Positions 25,010 to 33,344 of a stretch of DNA of 33,378 nt are shown here, in pieces (position 1 is the stretch's first letter; each line of letters begins with the position of its first letter). The notes under the pieces are model-generated. The model made no database searches and had not been told where the DNA came from. It was given only the letters and a program-made list of their open reading frames with translations. The DNA lies in assembly GCA_947503365.1 (NCBI GenBank), contig CANNDT010000046.1:1-33378 (forward strand). Direction: 5' to 3'. The stretch is from CANNDT01 sp945876205 (GTDB taxonomy: Bacteria; Acidobacteriota; Vicinamibacteria; Vicinamibacterales; UBA2999). The position numbers and the translations under genes were made by a program.

Positions 25010-25987
25010 GCGCGGCCGCGGCGGCGGAACTGTGTCGATGAGACGGTAGAGCGGCGCAAAAAACAGCACGGCGGCGAGGGCCAGGGCAGCGGCCGTGCCG
25101 ACGATACCCCAGCCGCGGGCGCGCGCGACGCGCGCCTTGTTGGCGACCGCTGGTGAGGTGACTCCCAGCTTGATCGCGCCCTGTTCGACGATCTCCGAGG
25201 TGATGACGTTGACCTTCATCTCGGCGCCGACCATCAACGACCGGTCGCAGAGCAGGTTGATGACGCGCGGCACGCCGCTCGTGATCGCGTGCACCGTCGC
25301 CACCGCACCAGAATCGAACCGCACGGCATCGGCGCCCTTGGCGACCCACAGCCGGTGCGCGATATAGGCCTCGACTTCTTCGCGGTTGAGTGGCTTCAGC
25401 ACGGCGCGAAGCGAGATGCGCTGATCGAGCTGGCGCATGTCGGCGGCCGCGAGCACGTCGAGCAGGTTCAACTGGCCGACCAGCACGATCTGCAGGAGCT
25501 TGGAGTCGTTGGTCTCGAGGTTGGAGATGACGCGAATCTGCTCGAGCACCTCGGGCGACAGGTGCTGGGCCTCGTCGATGATCAGGACGCCGCTTCCGCG
25601 GATCGCCATCAACGACATCAGAAATTCCTGGAGCGTGGTGATCAGCTCGTGCTTGCTCGCGCGCGACAGCCGTCCGCTGCGAACTGCCTCGCGCGACACC
25701 ACGCCGAAGTCGAGCAGGATCTCGCGGAGCAGTTCCTCGACCGAGAGAAACGGATTCAGGATCAGCGACGTGAAGGTATTGACGTCGAGCTGCTGCAGCA
25801 AGGTCCGGCAGACGGTGGTCTTGCCCGTGCCGATGTCGCCGGTGAGGAGGATGAAGCCTTCCTTGCGGCGGATCGACTGCTGCAGGCGGTTGATCGCCTC
25901 ATCGTGCGATTCGCTGCGGTAGAGGAAGCGGGGGTCGGGCGCGAGCGTGAACGGCGGCTGCCCGAAGCGATAGAACTCCTCATACAT
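24908..25987 (-). CDS. ExeA/GspA-like AAA ATPase with C-terminal membrane helix
   Basis: The 359-residue protein begins 'MYEEFYRFGQPPFTLAPDPRFLY', the standard opening of the ExeA/GspA and MSHA/XrtA-type ATPases. Walker A is 'LTGDIGTGKTT', Walker B 'VLIIDEAQHL', and sensor-like 'SNLETNDSKLLQIVLVGQ' follows. After the AAA domain (to about 265) come a helix at about 300-322 and a Pro-rich periplasmic tail; the usual peptidoglycan-binding domain of ExeA is absent. Family members help assemble secretins or polysaccharide machinery across the wall, but no such genes are nearby. ATG 25987 is preferred by homology; in-frame ATG 26005 and TTG 26035 exist. Confidence 0.85.
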   Translation of the reverse strand: MYEEFYRFGQPPFTLAPDPRFLYRSESHDEAINRLQQSIRRKEGFILLTGDIGTGKTTVCRTLLQQLDVNTFTSLILNPFLSVEELLREILLDFGVVSREAVRSGRLSRASKHELITTLQEFLMSLMAIRGSGVLIIDEAQHLSPEVLEQIRVISNLETNDSKLLQIVLVGQLNLLDVLAAADMRQLDQRISLRAVLKPLNREEVEAYIAHRLWVAKGADAVRFDSGAVATVHAITSGVPRVINLLCDRSLMVGAEMKVNVITSEIVEQGAIKLGVTSPAVANKARVARARGWGIVGTAAALALAAVLFFAPLYRLIDTVPPPRPRSPATRLPVPFTPIPPEQIQFVLQPPVTGEPVGQ

Positions 25988-26035
25988 CGCCGCCTGGATC
26001 GGCATTAACGGTGTGGGAGCTCTCAATCTGCGCAA

Positions 26036-26041
26036 AGAATA
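26036..26041 (-). promoter_or_regulatory. -10-like TATTCT upstream of the AAA ATPase gene
   Basis: TATTCT on the minus strand would start transcription near 26029, giving a leader of about 40 nt to ATG 25987. It faces away from the TATAAT of the cyclophilin gene about 50 bp to the right. Confidence 0.35.
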
Positions 26042-26089
26042 TCATCCGCCTTCGCCAAAGGCTACGGCGGACTGCGTCGCATCACTGTT

Positions 26090-26095
26090 TATAAT
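26090..26095 (+). promoter_or_regulatory. Consensus -10 TATAAT, 6 nt before the cyclophilin ATG
   Basis: A perfect TATAAT is followed by CCTCCG and the ATG at 26102. CCTCCG is the opposite of a ribosome-binding sequence, so translation must be leaderless or use another signal. No good -35 is visible. Confidence 0.6.
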
Positions 26096-26101
26096 CCTCC
26101 G

Positions 26102-27190
26102 ATGCTGGTCTTTCTGATGCTCTTCGGGCTGCTCCAGGCCCAGACGTTGTTCACCTCCACGATTCCGCCCGCCGACCTGCAGAACAAGCAGGCCGTGCTC
26201 GAGACGTCCGGCGGCACGATCGTGCTCGACCTGCTCGCCGACGCCGCACCGAACCACGTGGCGCTCTTCATCACCCGCGCCCGGGAGGGGGCCTTCGACG
26301 GCACGACCTTCCACCGCGTGATTGCGATGGGGATCATCCAGGGCGGGGATCCGATCTCGAAGGACCCGGCGCAGAAAGAGAAGTACGGCACCGGCGGCCT
26401 CGGCGTGCTCCGCTTCGAGCCCAACGATCAGAAGATGACCCGCGGCGCGGTTGCGGCCGTGCTCGTGCCGGGAAGGCGAGACAGCGGCGGCAACCAGTTC
26501 TTCATCTGCATCACCGACCAGAACGCGCTCACCGGCCAGTACACGGTGTTCGCGCGCGTCGCCGAGGGGATCAACATCGCGCAGAAGATCTCGATGGCGC
26601 CGGCCGAGATGACGGTGCCGACCGAGCGCATCGAGATCACGAAGGTCACGATCCGCGATAAACCTGCGCCCGTGCCAGAGCCTTTCCTCACGGAGACGAA
26701 CGACGGGCTGTCGAAGTATCGCGCCGTCATCGAAACCTCGCTGGGCAACATGACCGCGCAGTTCTATCCAGATCGCGCGCCGACGACCGTTCGCCAGTTC
26801 CTGCGGCTGGCGCAGTCCGGCGCGTTTGACGGCACCGTGATCCACCGCGTGGTCAAGGGCTTCGTGGCGCAGGGCGGCGTGATGTCGATGCGCAGGGAAC
26901 TGCTCGACGAGAAACAGGAGTCCTACGTGAGGCGACTGCCGCCCGAGTTCAACGCGACGCCGCACGAGAAGGGCACTCTGTCGATGGCGCACGGCGACGA
27001 TCCCGGCAGCGGGACCAGTTCGTTCTTCATCGTCCTTGCGCGCACGCCGGCGCTCGACAAGGCGTACGCCGCGTTCGGGAAAGTCACTGAAGGTCTCGAC
27101 GTGCTCGAGAAGATCGAGGCAGCGCCGGTGAATGGAGAAGCGCCGGTGACGCGCATCGAGGTGATCCGCGTCCGGGTGATCAAGCCCTGA
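26102..27190 (+). CDS. Exported tandem cyclophilin-type peptidyl-prolyl isomerase
   Basis: The 362-residue protein has a short hydrophobic N terminus (about 1-14) that could be a signal peptide, followed by two cyclophilin domains (about 28-190 and 203-360). Domain 1 has 'FHRVIAMGIIQGGDP' with the catalytic Arg and 'GGNQFFI'. Domain 2 has 'IHRVVKGFVAQGG', but the usual S/G-Q-FFI is 'SSFFIVLA', so the conserved Gln is Ser; the Arg is kept. These enzymes speed proline isomerisation during folding. Duplicated cyclophilins with a weakened second site may add substrate binding; that is inference. Confidence 0.9.
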   Translation: MLVFLMLFGLLQAQTLFTSTIPPADLQNKQAVLETSGGTIVLDLLADAAPNHVALFITRAREGAFDGTTFHRVIAMGIIQGGDPISKDPAQKEKYGTGGLGVLRFEPNDQKMTRGAVAAVLVPGRRDSGGNQFFICITDQNALTGQYTVFARVAEGINIAQKISMAPAEMTVPTERIEITKVTIRDKPAPVPEPFLTETNDGLSKYRAVIETSLGNMTAQFYPDRAPTTVRQFLRLAQSGAFDGTVIHRVVKGFVAQGGVMSMRRELLDEKQESYVRRLPPEFNATPHEKGTLSMAHGDDPGSGTSSFFIVLARTPALDKAYAAFGKVTEGLDVLEKIEAAPVNGEAPVTRIEVIRVRVIKP

Positions 27191-27227
27191 GCCTGCGTCC
27201 TGACTGCACGTACGTCCTGGCTAAGCG

Positions 27228-28334
27228 TTACGCCCCTTCAGACATCTCGAACGGAAGTGTCGGCTGCGGGTCGATTTCCACGGGCGAGAGCTCCGTGCAC
27301 AGATTGTGGACGCTCACGCCAAGCAGGCGAACGGCCCGTGCGCCCGCCTCGGTCTTGTCGAGCAGCATCACCGCGCGGCGAACGATGTTGTCTTCCTCGC
27401 GCGTCGGTTCTTCGCTGTGACTCCGCGTGATCGTCGTGAAGTCGTGGTACCGCACCTTGATGGTGACCGTGCGCGCGTAGAGCTCACGCTTCACCAGCCA
27501 CGCGGCCGCATCGCAGGCCATCGCCTCGACCTCGCGGCGAATCTCGTCGCGGTCGGTCAGGTCGCGGGCGAACGTATTCTCGCTGCCGGAGGATTTCGCC
27601 TCGTGCTCCGAGACGACGGGGCGATCGTCGATGCCGTTGGCGAGCTGCTGTAACCATGCGGCGAGTGACCCCACCGTCTCTCGCAGCCCGTCGAGATCCG
27701 TCGTCCTGACGTCGACCAGCTTCTCGATGCCGCGCGCGCGCAGCTTGCGCGCCGTCACAGGGCCTACACCCCAGAGCGCGTCGACCGGGAGGCCCTGGAG
27801 AAACGACTCCATGCGCTCCGGCGCGATGACGGTCAGCCCATCGGGCTTCTGCCATCCAGAGGCGATCTTCGCGAGGAACTTATTGGGCGCGACGCCAGCG
27901 GATGCGGTCAGGCCGGTCGCCTCGCGAATCGCATCCTTCAGGCGGCGGGCGACGGTCATCCCCAGCCGCTCGCCCCAGGCGTTTTCGGTGACGTCGAGAT
28001 ACGCTTCGTCCAGCGACAACGGCTCGACCAGCGGCGTGACGCTGCGGAAGAGCTCGAACACCTGCTGCGACACCGCCTTGTATTTCGCGAAGTCAGGACG
28101 CACGATCACCAGCGAAGGGCAGAGCCGCACCGCCTTCGCCATTGAGAGCGCCGATCGCACGCCAAACGTCCGCGCCTCGTAGCTTGCCGCCGCCACGACC
28201 CCGCGCTTGTCGGCATCTCCACCCACGGCAACCGGCAGTCCCCGAAGCGACGGGTTGTCGCGCTGCTCGACAGATGCGTAAAACGCATCCATATCGACAT
28301 GGACGATGCGGCGGACGACTGAATGGTCGGTCAC
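27228..28334 (-). CDS. dinB: DNA polymerase IV, Y family
   Basis: The 368-residue translesion polymerase has metal ligands in 'HVDMDAFYASVE' (D14) and 'SLDEAYLDVT', plus 'SYEARTFGVRSAL' and 'SAGVAPNKFLAKIAS', the latter at the palm/finger border. The little-finger domain follows, and the C terminus carries QPTLPF, a beta-clamp-binding motif. There is a GTG start at 28334, 6 nt after the dut stop, so it is the second gene of a dut-dinB operon. Linking dUTP removal to a low-fidelity polymerase makes sense for lesion tolerance. No LexA box was looked for exhaustively; none is obvious. Confidence 0.95.
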   Translation of the reverse strand: MTDHSVVRRIVHVDMDAFYASVEQRDNPSLRGLPVAVGGDADKRGVVAAASYEARTFGVRSALSMAKAVRLCPSLVIVRPDFAKYKAVSQQVFELFRSVTPLVEPLSLDEAYLDVTENAWGERLGMTVARRLKDAIREATGLTASAGVAPNKFLAKIASGWQKPDGLTVIAPERMESFLQGLPVDALWGVGPVTARKLRARGIEKLVDVRTTDLDGLRETVGSLAAWLQQLANGIDDRPVVSEHEAKSSGSENTFARDLTDRDEIRREVEAMACDAAAWLVKRELYARTVTIKVRYHDFTTITRSHSEEPTREEDNIVRRAVMLLDKTEAGARAVRLLGVSVHNLCTELSPVEIDPQPTLPFEMSEGA

Positions 28335-28340
28335 GACGTC

Positions 28341-28772
28341 TTAGTTTCCAGTGGCTCCGAAGCCGCCGCGTGTCACGCCGCGGATCTCCTCGACCTCGTT
28401 CCAGGTGATCCGGGGAGCAGCCAGGACGATGGCCTGGGCGAGGCGATCGCCGCGGCGTACGACGACATCCGCTTTTGTAAAATTCAACACCTGTATCATC
28501 ACCTCGTCATTTGGCCCTGAATAGTCCGGGTCGATGACGCCGACGCCGTTGGCGACCGCCAGTCCGCGCTTGAGCGGGGTGCTGCTTCGGGCAAAAATGG
28601 CAAGAAAGTGACCGGTTGGCACCTCGATAATGAGGCCGGTCCGGACGAGCGCGATTTGCCCCGGCCCGATGGTGATATCGGAGGCGGCCGCCAGATCGAA
28701 CCCGGCCGCTTCGTCAGTGCCGTAGGTGGGGAGGGGAATCGTGGGGTCCAGCCGTTTGATCTTGAGGCGCAT
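28341..28772 (-). CDS. dut: dUTP diphosphatase
   Basis: The 143-residue protein carries the five trimeric dUTPase motifs in order: 'DEAAGFDL', 'ARSSTPLKRG', 'ANGVGVIDPDYSG', 'RRGDRLAQAIV' and the C-terminal arm 'RGGFGATGN'. It hydrolyses dUTP to dUMP, preventing uracil incorporation. ATG 28772 is supported by family length and a TATGCT 6 nt upstream. Its first 32 bases overlap the proposed GTG start of the divergent M16 peptidase gene. Confidence 0.95.
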   Translation of the reverse strand: MRLKIKRLDPTIPLPTYGTDEAAGFDLAAASDITIGPGQIALVRTGLIIEVPTGHFLAIFARSSTPLKRGLAVANGVGVIDPDYSGPNDEVMIQVLNFTKADVVVRRGDRLAQAIVLAAPRITWNEVEEIRGVTRGGFGATGN

Positions 28773-31575
28773 ACGGGCAGCATACTGCCTGTTCGTCCTG
28801 CTGCTGCTCGCGCCGGCGGCGCAGGCGCAGGATCTCTCCGCGCCCCTGCCTCTGAACACCGCGATTCGCACCGGCACGCTGCCGAATGGCCTGACCTTTT
28901 TCATCCGCCGCAACGCCCAGCCCGAGAAGCGCGCCGCACTGCGGCTCGTCGTCAAGGCCGGCTCGATTGACGAAGCCGACGACCAGCGCGGCCTCGCGCA
29001 CCTGCTCGAGCACATGGCGTTCAACGGCTCGACGCACTTCAAGTCGGGCGAGCTGGTCACCTATCTCGAGACCATCGGCGCGCGGTTCGGCCCTGACGTC
29101 AACGCCTACACCAGCTACGACGAAACGGTCTACATGCTCGAAGTGCCCACCGACCGTCCCGACATCGTCGGCCGCGGCTTCGAGGCGCTGAGCGATTTCG
29201 CGGGCGGCATCTCGCTCGACACCGCGGAGATCGACCGCGAGCGCGGCGTCGTCATCGAGGAATGGCGGTTGCGGCAGGGCGCCGGGTCGCGCATGGAGTC
29301 GGCGCAGATGTCCGCGCTCTTCGGCGAGTCGCGTTACGTCAATCGCACGCCGATCGGACTTCCCGACCTGATCAAGTCGTTTCCGGCGGAGCGGCTGCGC
29401 GACTTTTATCGCGATCAATACCATCCCGACCGCATGGCGGTGATTGCCGTCGGCGATCTCGATCCGGATGCGACCGAGGCGCTGATCCGCGAGCACTTCA
29501 GCGGCATGCCTGCGTCGCCTCGCGTCGATCGGCCGGCGGCGCCGATCCCGTCCCACCAGGAGACGCGCTACGTCTCGCTTTCGGACAAAGAGGCGCAGGG
29601 TTCGTCGGTGTCGATCGTGTTCAAGCAGCCGCTGCAGCCGTATCGCACGGTTGGCGACTATCGCCGGTCGCTGGTGCGGGCGCTGATTCACTCGATGCTG
29701 AACTCCCGATTTGCCGAGATGTCACGGCAACCGGACGCACCCTACCTCCGCGCAGGATCGAACGACGAGACGCTCGGCCGCACCGTTGAGGCGGTGAGCG
29801 TGTCGGCGCGAGTGAACGACGGCTCGATGGAGAAGGGCCTCAATGCGCTCGCGCAGGAGCTTGCGCGCGTGCGGCAGTACGGCTTTGGTGAAGGCGAGCT
29901 CGACCGCTCGAAGCGCACCGCCATCGCCACCTACGAGCGCGCCTACAACGAGCGTGACAAGTCGCAGAGCGGCGGCTACGCGTCCGAGCTGGTCCGGTAT
30001 TTCCTCGAGGGCGAGCCCGCGCCGGGGATCGAAGCGGAGCTCGATCTCGTGCGCAAGCTGCTTCCGACGATCACCGCCGCGGAGCTTGGCGCGGTCGCCA
30101 AGACGATGATCGCCGACGACAACCGCGTCGTCCTGGCGATCGCTCCGGAGAAGCCGGGGGTGCCGGTCGCAACACAGGCCAGCCTCAGCGAGGCGCTGCG
30201 CTCGGGCACGGCCGCGGCGACGACGGCGTGGAAGGACGAGTTTGCCAACCGCGAGCTGATGTCCAGGAAGCCGACGCCCGGCACCGTGAAGTCGCGCCGC
30301 GAGATTCCCGCGGTTGGCGTGACGGTGCTCACCCTGTCGAACGGCGTCGAGGTGTGGTTGAAGCCGACCGACTTCCGGAACGATCAGATCAGCTTCACGT
30401 CGTATGCGCGCGGCGGCACGTCACTGGCGTCGTGCGGCGAGCACCTGGATGCGTCGCTGAGTACGTCGTTTGTCGGCATCGCCGGCGTGGGCGGCTACAA
30501 CCCGGTGGAGCTCGGCAAGCTCCTGGCCGGCACCGTGGCCAATGCCTCGGCCTACATGTCGAGCTACACGCACGGCGTCTCCGCCGGCAGCACGCCGAAG
30601 GATCTCGAGACGGCGCTGCAGCTCGTGTATCTCCATTTCACCGCGCCGAACCATGACGCCGCGGCGTTCGATTTGATGAAGCGCCGCCTCGAAGCCGGCA
30701 TCGCGAACCAGGCGCAGAATCCCGGATCGGTCTTCGGCGAGCGCGTGCGGCGGGTCAACACCAACGATCACTGCACTGCGCGGGCGACGACGTCGCAGGA
30801 GATTCAGCGTCTGAGTCCCGAGCGGATGATGGCGTATTACACCGCCAGGTTCAGTAATGCCGCGGACTTCACGTTCTTCTTCGTCGGCGCGTTCAACGTC
30901 GACGCGATCACGCCGCTCCTGAATACCTACCTTGGCTCGCTCCCGTCGAGGGGCAGGAAGACGTCGAAGGTGGGCGACATGCACCTCGAGTTCCCGAAGA
31001 TGATCCTGAAGGAGACGGTGAACAAGGGGCAGGAGCCGCGCAGCCAGACGGTGATGACCTTCTTCGCCGACACCAAGCTCGACGAGCTCGAGACCCATCG
31101 CCTGCGTGCGGCGGCCACCGTTTTCGAGATGCACCTGCGTGAGCTGCTCCGCGAGGAGCTGGGCGGCACCTACTCCGTCGGCGTCGGCTACTCGGACACG
31201 TCGCCCCGCCAGGGGTACGGCACCACGAGCGTGCAGTTTGGAAGCTCACCCGACAACGCCGACAAGCTCGAGAAGGCGGTGATGACCGAGCTCGAGCGGT
31301 TGAAGAAGGAGGGTCCGTCGGATTCGGATCTGCAGATCGTCAAAGAGACGGAGAAGCGCGAGCTCGAGACGTCGCTCAAGCAGAACGGCTACTGGCTGAA
31401 CTCGCTCCAGGCCGTGCACATCCTCGGCCGCGACGCCCGCCGTATCCCGCTCCGCGCCGAGCGCACCGACGGGCTGACGAAGGAAAACGTGCACGCGATG
31501 CTGAAGAAATACTTCCCGGAGAATCGCTACACGGTAATGACGCTGATGCCCGAGACGGCCACCGCCTCGAAGTAG
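28741..31575 (+). CDS. Exported M16-family (pitrilysin/PqqL-like) zinc metallopeptidase
   Basis: The 944-residue protein has a signal peptide (about 1-28, ending 'PAAQAQD') and a four-domain M16 plan. The inverted zinc motif HLLEH is at 87-91, with E167/E174 in 'RERGVVIEEW' as the likely third-ligand region. The second half (about 520-944) is the inactive M16C-type lobe, with 'LREELGGTYSVGVGYS', the Arg/Tyr substrate-holding segment. Such periplasmic enzymes degrade peptides. GTG 28741 follows GGGGAGGGG by about 4 nt; TTG 28762 is an alternative and GTG 28726 is less likely. Its promoter must lie inside dut. Confidence 0.92.
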   Translation: MGSSRLILRRIRAAYCLFVLLLLAPAAQAQDLSAPLPLNTAIRTGTLPNGLTFFIRRNAQPEKRAALRLVVKAGSIDEADDQRGLAHLLEHMAFNGSTHFKSGELVTYLETIGARFGPDVNAYTSYDETVYMLEVPTDRPDIVGRGFEALSDFAGGISLDTAEIDRERGVVIEEWRLRQGAGSRMESAQMSALFGESRYVNRTPIGLPDLIKSFPAERLRDFYRDQYHPDRMAVIAVGDLDPDATEALIREHFSGMPASPRVDRPAAPIPSHQETRYVSLSDKEAQGSSVSIVFKQPLQPYRTVGDYRRSLVRALIHSMLNSRFAEMSRQPDAPYLRAGSNDETLGRTVEAVSVSARVNDGSMEKGLNALAQELARVRQYGFGEGELDRSKRTAIATYERAYNERDKSQSGGYASELVRYFLEGEPAPGIEAELDLVRKLLPTITAAELGAVAKTMIADDNRVVLAIAPEKPGVPVATQASLSEALRSGTAAATTAWKDEFANRELMSRKPTPGTVKSRREIPAVGVTVLTLSNGVEVWLKPTDFRNDQISFTSYARGGTSLASCGEHLDASLSTSFVGIAGVGGYNPVELGKLLAGTVANASAYMSSYTHGVSAGSTPKDLETALQLVYLHFTAPNHDAAAFDLMKRRLEAGIANQAQNPGSVFGERVRRVNTNDHCTARATTSQEIQRLSPERMMAYYTARFSNAADFTFFFVGAFNVDAITPLLNTYLGSLPSRGRKTSKVGDMHLEFPKMILKETVNKGQEPRSQTVMTFFADTKLDELETHRLRAAATVFEMHLRELLREELGGTYSVGVGYSDTSPRQGYGTTSVQFGSSPDNADKLEKAVMTELERLKKEGPSDSDLQIVKETEKRELETSLKQNGYWLNSLQAVHILGRDARRIPLRAERTDGLTKENVHAMLKKYFPENRYTVMTLMPETATASK
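28779..28784 (-). promoter_or_regulatory. -10-like TATGCT, 6 nt before the dut ATG
   Basis: On the minus strand TATGCT is followed by GCCCGT and the ATG at 28772. It lies inside the coding region of the divergent M16 peptidase (signal-peptide codons). Confidence 0.45.
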
Positions 31576-31780
31576 CGTCTCCACGGGCCACGGAGACACA
31601 GAGACACAGAGTCTTCTACGGCCCTTTCGCGGACGGCAGACCGACGTCCTGACCCCACATATGGGGCGAGCCTTGCTAGGCTCGCCTTCGTACGTAGTGT
31701 CCGCCTTCCCTGGCCTGAGCGAAGTCGAAGGCAGGCGGACCGTGATCGCAAACGCCGCCGCGACGACGCCGGCCCGCGAA
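31576..31780. other. Intergenic patch with three hairpins and a short tandem motif
   Basis: After the M16 stop, GGAGACACAGAGACACAGAG (about 31591-31610) is a short tandem of an ACACAG unit. Then come CCCC-6 nt-GGGG (31653-31666), a perfect 8-bp stem GGCGAGCC/GGCTCGCC with loop TTGCTA (31665-31686), and a longer imperfect stem bounded by GTCCGCCT/AGGCGGAC (31699-31740) whose centre contains CCTGAGCGAAGTCGAAGG. The 8-bp stem could terminate the M16 transcript. The last stem resembles dispersed extragenic palindromes. No gene is supported. Confidence 0.5.
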
Positions 31781-32000
31781 CCGCCGACTCCGCATGCCGG
31801 GAAATCGCCTCCGCTCGCTGTCCTTCCGCTGCCGCGTTGACTAAGAGCTAATTCGAGCGGCGTCTGTCAGGCGCAATCGGACCTTCGGTGGTGATTCGGG
31901 GGCCGGCGTGCACACGGACCGAAGTCAACGCGGAAACCTCGCTCCGCGCGATTTCCGGATCTCGAAGCGGCATGCTCCGACGGCGGTTCGCAGTCCGGCA
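31781..32000 (+). repeat. Left arm of a ~220-bp diverged inverted repeat
   Basis: This stretch matches the reverse complement of 33124-33344. The longest exact match is 31 bp (31865-31895 against 33227-33257). Other exact words include GACTCCGCATGCCGGGAAAT near 31786 and CGCGATTTCCGGATCTCG near 31948. Overall identity is roughly four fifths by eye, with short indels. No gene lies in 31576-32188. Confidence 0.85.
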
Positions 32001-32188
32001 TCGCCGCGGCGTCGCTCTGATGTCGACGGTCGCTCGCTGAAGTTCTCGAACACCGGTGTCGCTTCAGCCTCGATTAAGAACCCAGGATCGGCGAGGGACG
32101 TTACGCCAATCCACGTCGTCGCGGGTTTGGCGCGACCAGACGATGGAACGGACAGGCCGGTGTTGCATCACCGTGCGTGGTGACGTTC

Positions 32189-33006
32189 TTATCCTTGCTG
32201 CTGGGTATCTTGTGCGTCGGTTGGAATGTGGCCGAGGGCGCCGTCGAATCGGCTAAACGTCCACATAGGCATACTGATCGCGTCCTCACCGCCGACGCAC
32301 AAGCATCCAAATCGTTGTTCTCTTGCGTCTCCAAAGGCGTCGACGAAGGACATCTTGCCGACCACGGTGATGCGGAGCCGTGCGTTCATGAAGGCTTCGA
32401 GTTCATCCTTGTTGTCGATGCGATACATCGGACAGCTGCCGGGGTAATCGGTTCGCGGCGGAAGGCGATGGGCGCTCGCGCGTCAGTTCCATCGGCGTCT
32501 TGTTCACGATGTCGAAAGTGATGTCGAGCAAGAGCAGGATCGTGCCTTGGATTTGTCCTGGGACCATTCCGGCCGACGCAACCCGCCAGTTCTCAAAATC
32601 AAGCCACTGCTGGTGAACGAGCCGCAGGGCTTTTGTCGGCGGTGTCCGCGCTAAGCTTGGCCGCGTCGGCGGATTTTCGCGTTTCGATAAGCCCTTCTCG
32701 CATGTAGGCGGATTGACGTCGCATCGCTCGGGACTGCAGGTAGCCGAGCAAGAACAGTCCACCGGTAAACCACGTCACTGGATCGACGAAGCGCTCGACA
32801 AGAAACATCCGCAGATCGTCGGCGCGTCCGGATTGGTTGGTGGCGGCTAGTTGTTGCGGGTTGCCGGTGGTGGGTTGATTGATATCTGCCGGCGTGGCGG
32901 GTGGCTGTGGGCCGCGATCGGGATTGTCGCGTTCTGCGGCCGGCTGGCCCTGGTGGGAGTCCAGTAACGCCGGGCATGACACAAGAATCAGCATCAGCGT
33001 TGCCAT
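32189..33006 (-). pseudogene. Frameshifted gene for a membrane-anchored protein of unknown function
   Basis: Reading on the minus strand from ATG 33006, a signal/lipoprotein-like start ('LMLILVSCPALL') and a Pro/Gln-rich linker lead to a membrane helix ('DPVTWFTGGLFLLGYLQSRAM') and 'AYMREGLIETRKSADAAKLS'. At a run of four A (plus-strand TTTT 31 bases before 32662, at 32631-32634) the frame breaks; dropping one base restores 'DKALRLVHQQWLDFENW' and a strand-rich segment ending near 32490. A second shift leads to 'ARLRITVVGKMSFVDAFGDAREQRFG', ending at TAA 32189. The three pieces in order resemble one ~270-residue family of helix-anchored proteins with a beta domain that I know only as hypothetical. 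Sequencing error at the A-run is possible. Confidence 0.6.
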
Positions 33007-33123
33007 GGAGGCGCAATGGGACGCCCGACGAAGGAATACCAAGCCTTCACCTCTCGTCGACAAATTGTTAGTAGTGCCGAAGGATGAGATTGTACGGCGA
33101 CTCGAGGTAGCGCGCCGCGGGCA

Positions 33124-33344
33124 TGCCGGCTTGCGCTGCCGTCGGAGCATGCCGTGCCGAGATCCGGAAATCGCGTGGAGCGAGGATTCCGCGTCGACTT
33201 TGGTCCGTGTGCACTCTGGCGCTCGGATCACCACCGAAGGTCCGATTGCGCCTGACATACGCCGCCTCGAGTTAGCTCCTAGTCGACGCGCCAGCGGCAG
33301 GGCGGCGAGTCGGAGCGTGATTTCCCGGCATGCGGAGTCGGCGG
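33124..33344 (-). repeat. Right arm of the ~220-bp diverged inverted repeat
   Basis: This is the partner of 31781-32000 in opposite orientation; similarity may continue weakly to the window edge. The arm lies upstream of the pseudogene start, and a TACAAT (minus strand, near 33090) lies between arm and gene. The minus-strand frame through the arm is open and shows mild amino-acid conservation with the left arm ('AIGPSVVIR', 'CTRT', 'AISGSR', 'GMLRR'), so the arms might derive from coding DNA. Confidence 0.85.

Noticed and set aside
31840..31900. Integron attC-like site (CTAA...TCAGGC) in the inverted-repeat arms
   Set aside because: The short strings resemble attC ends, but the required imperfect palindrome with paired R and L boxes could not be found, and the arms are inverted rather than direct.
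31908..32183. Plus-strand open frame within and after the left repeat arm
   Set aside because: No ribosome site, no recognisable domain, and it overlaps repeat and intergenic DNA; likely chance in GC-rich sequence.
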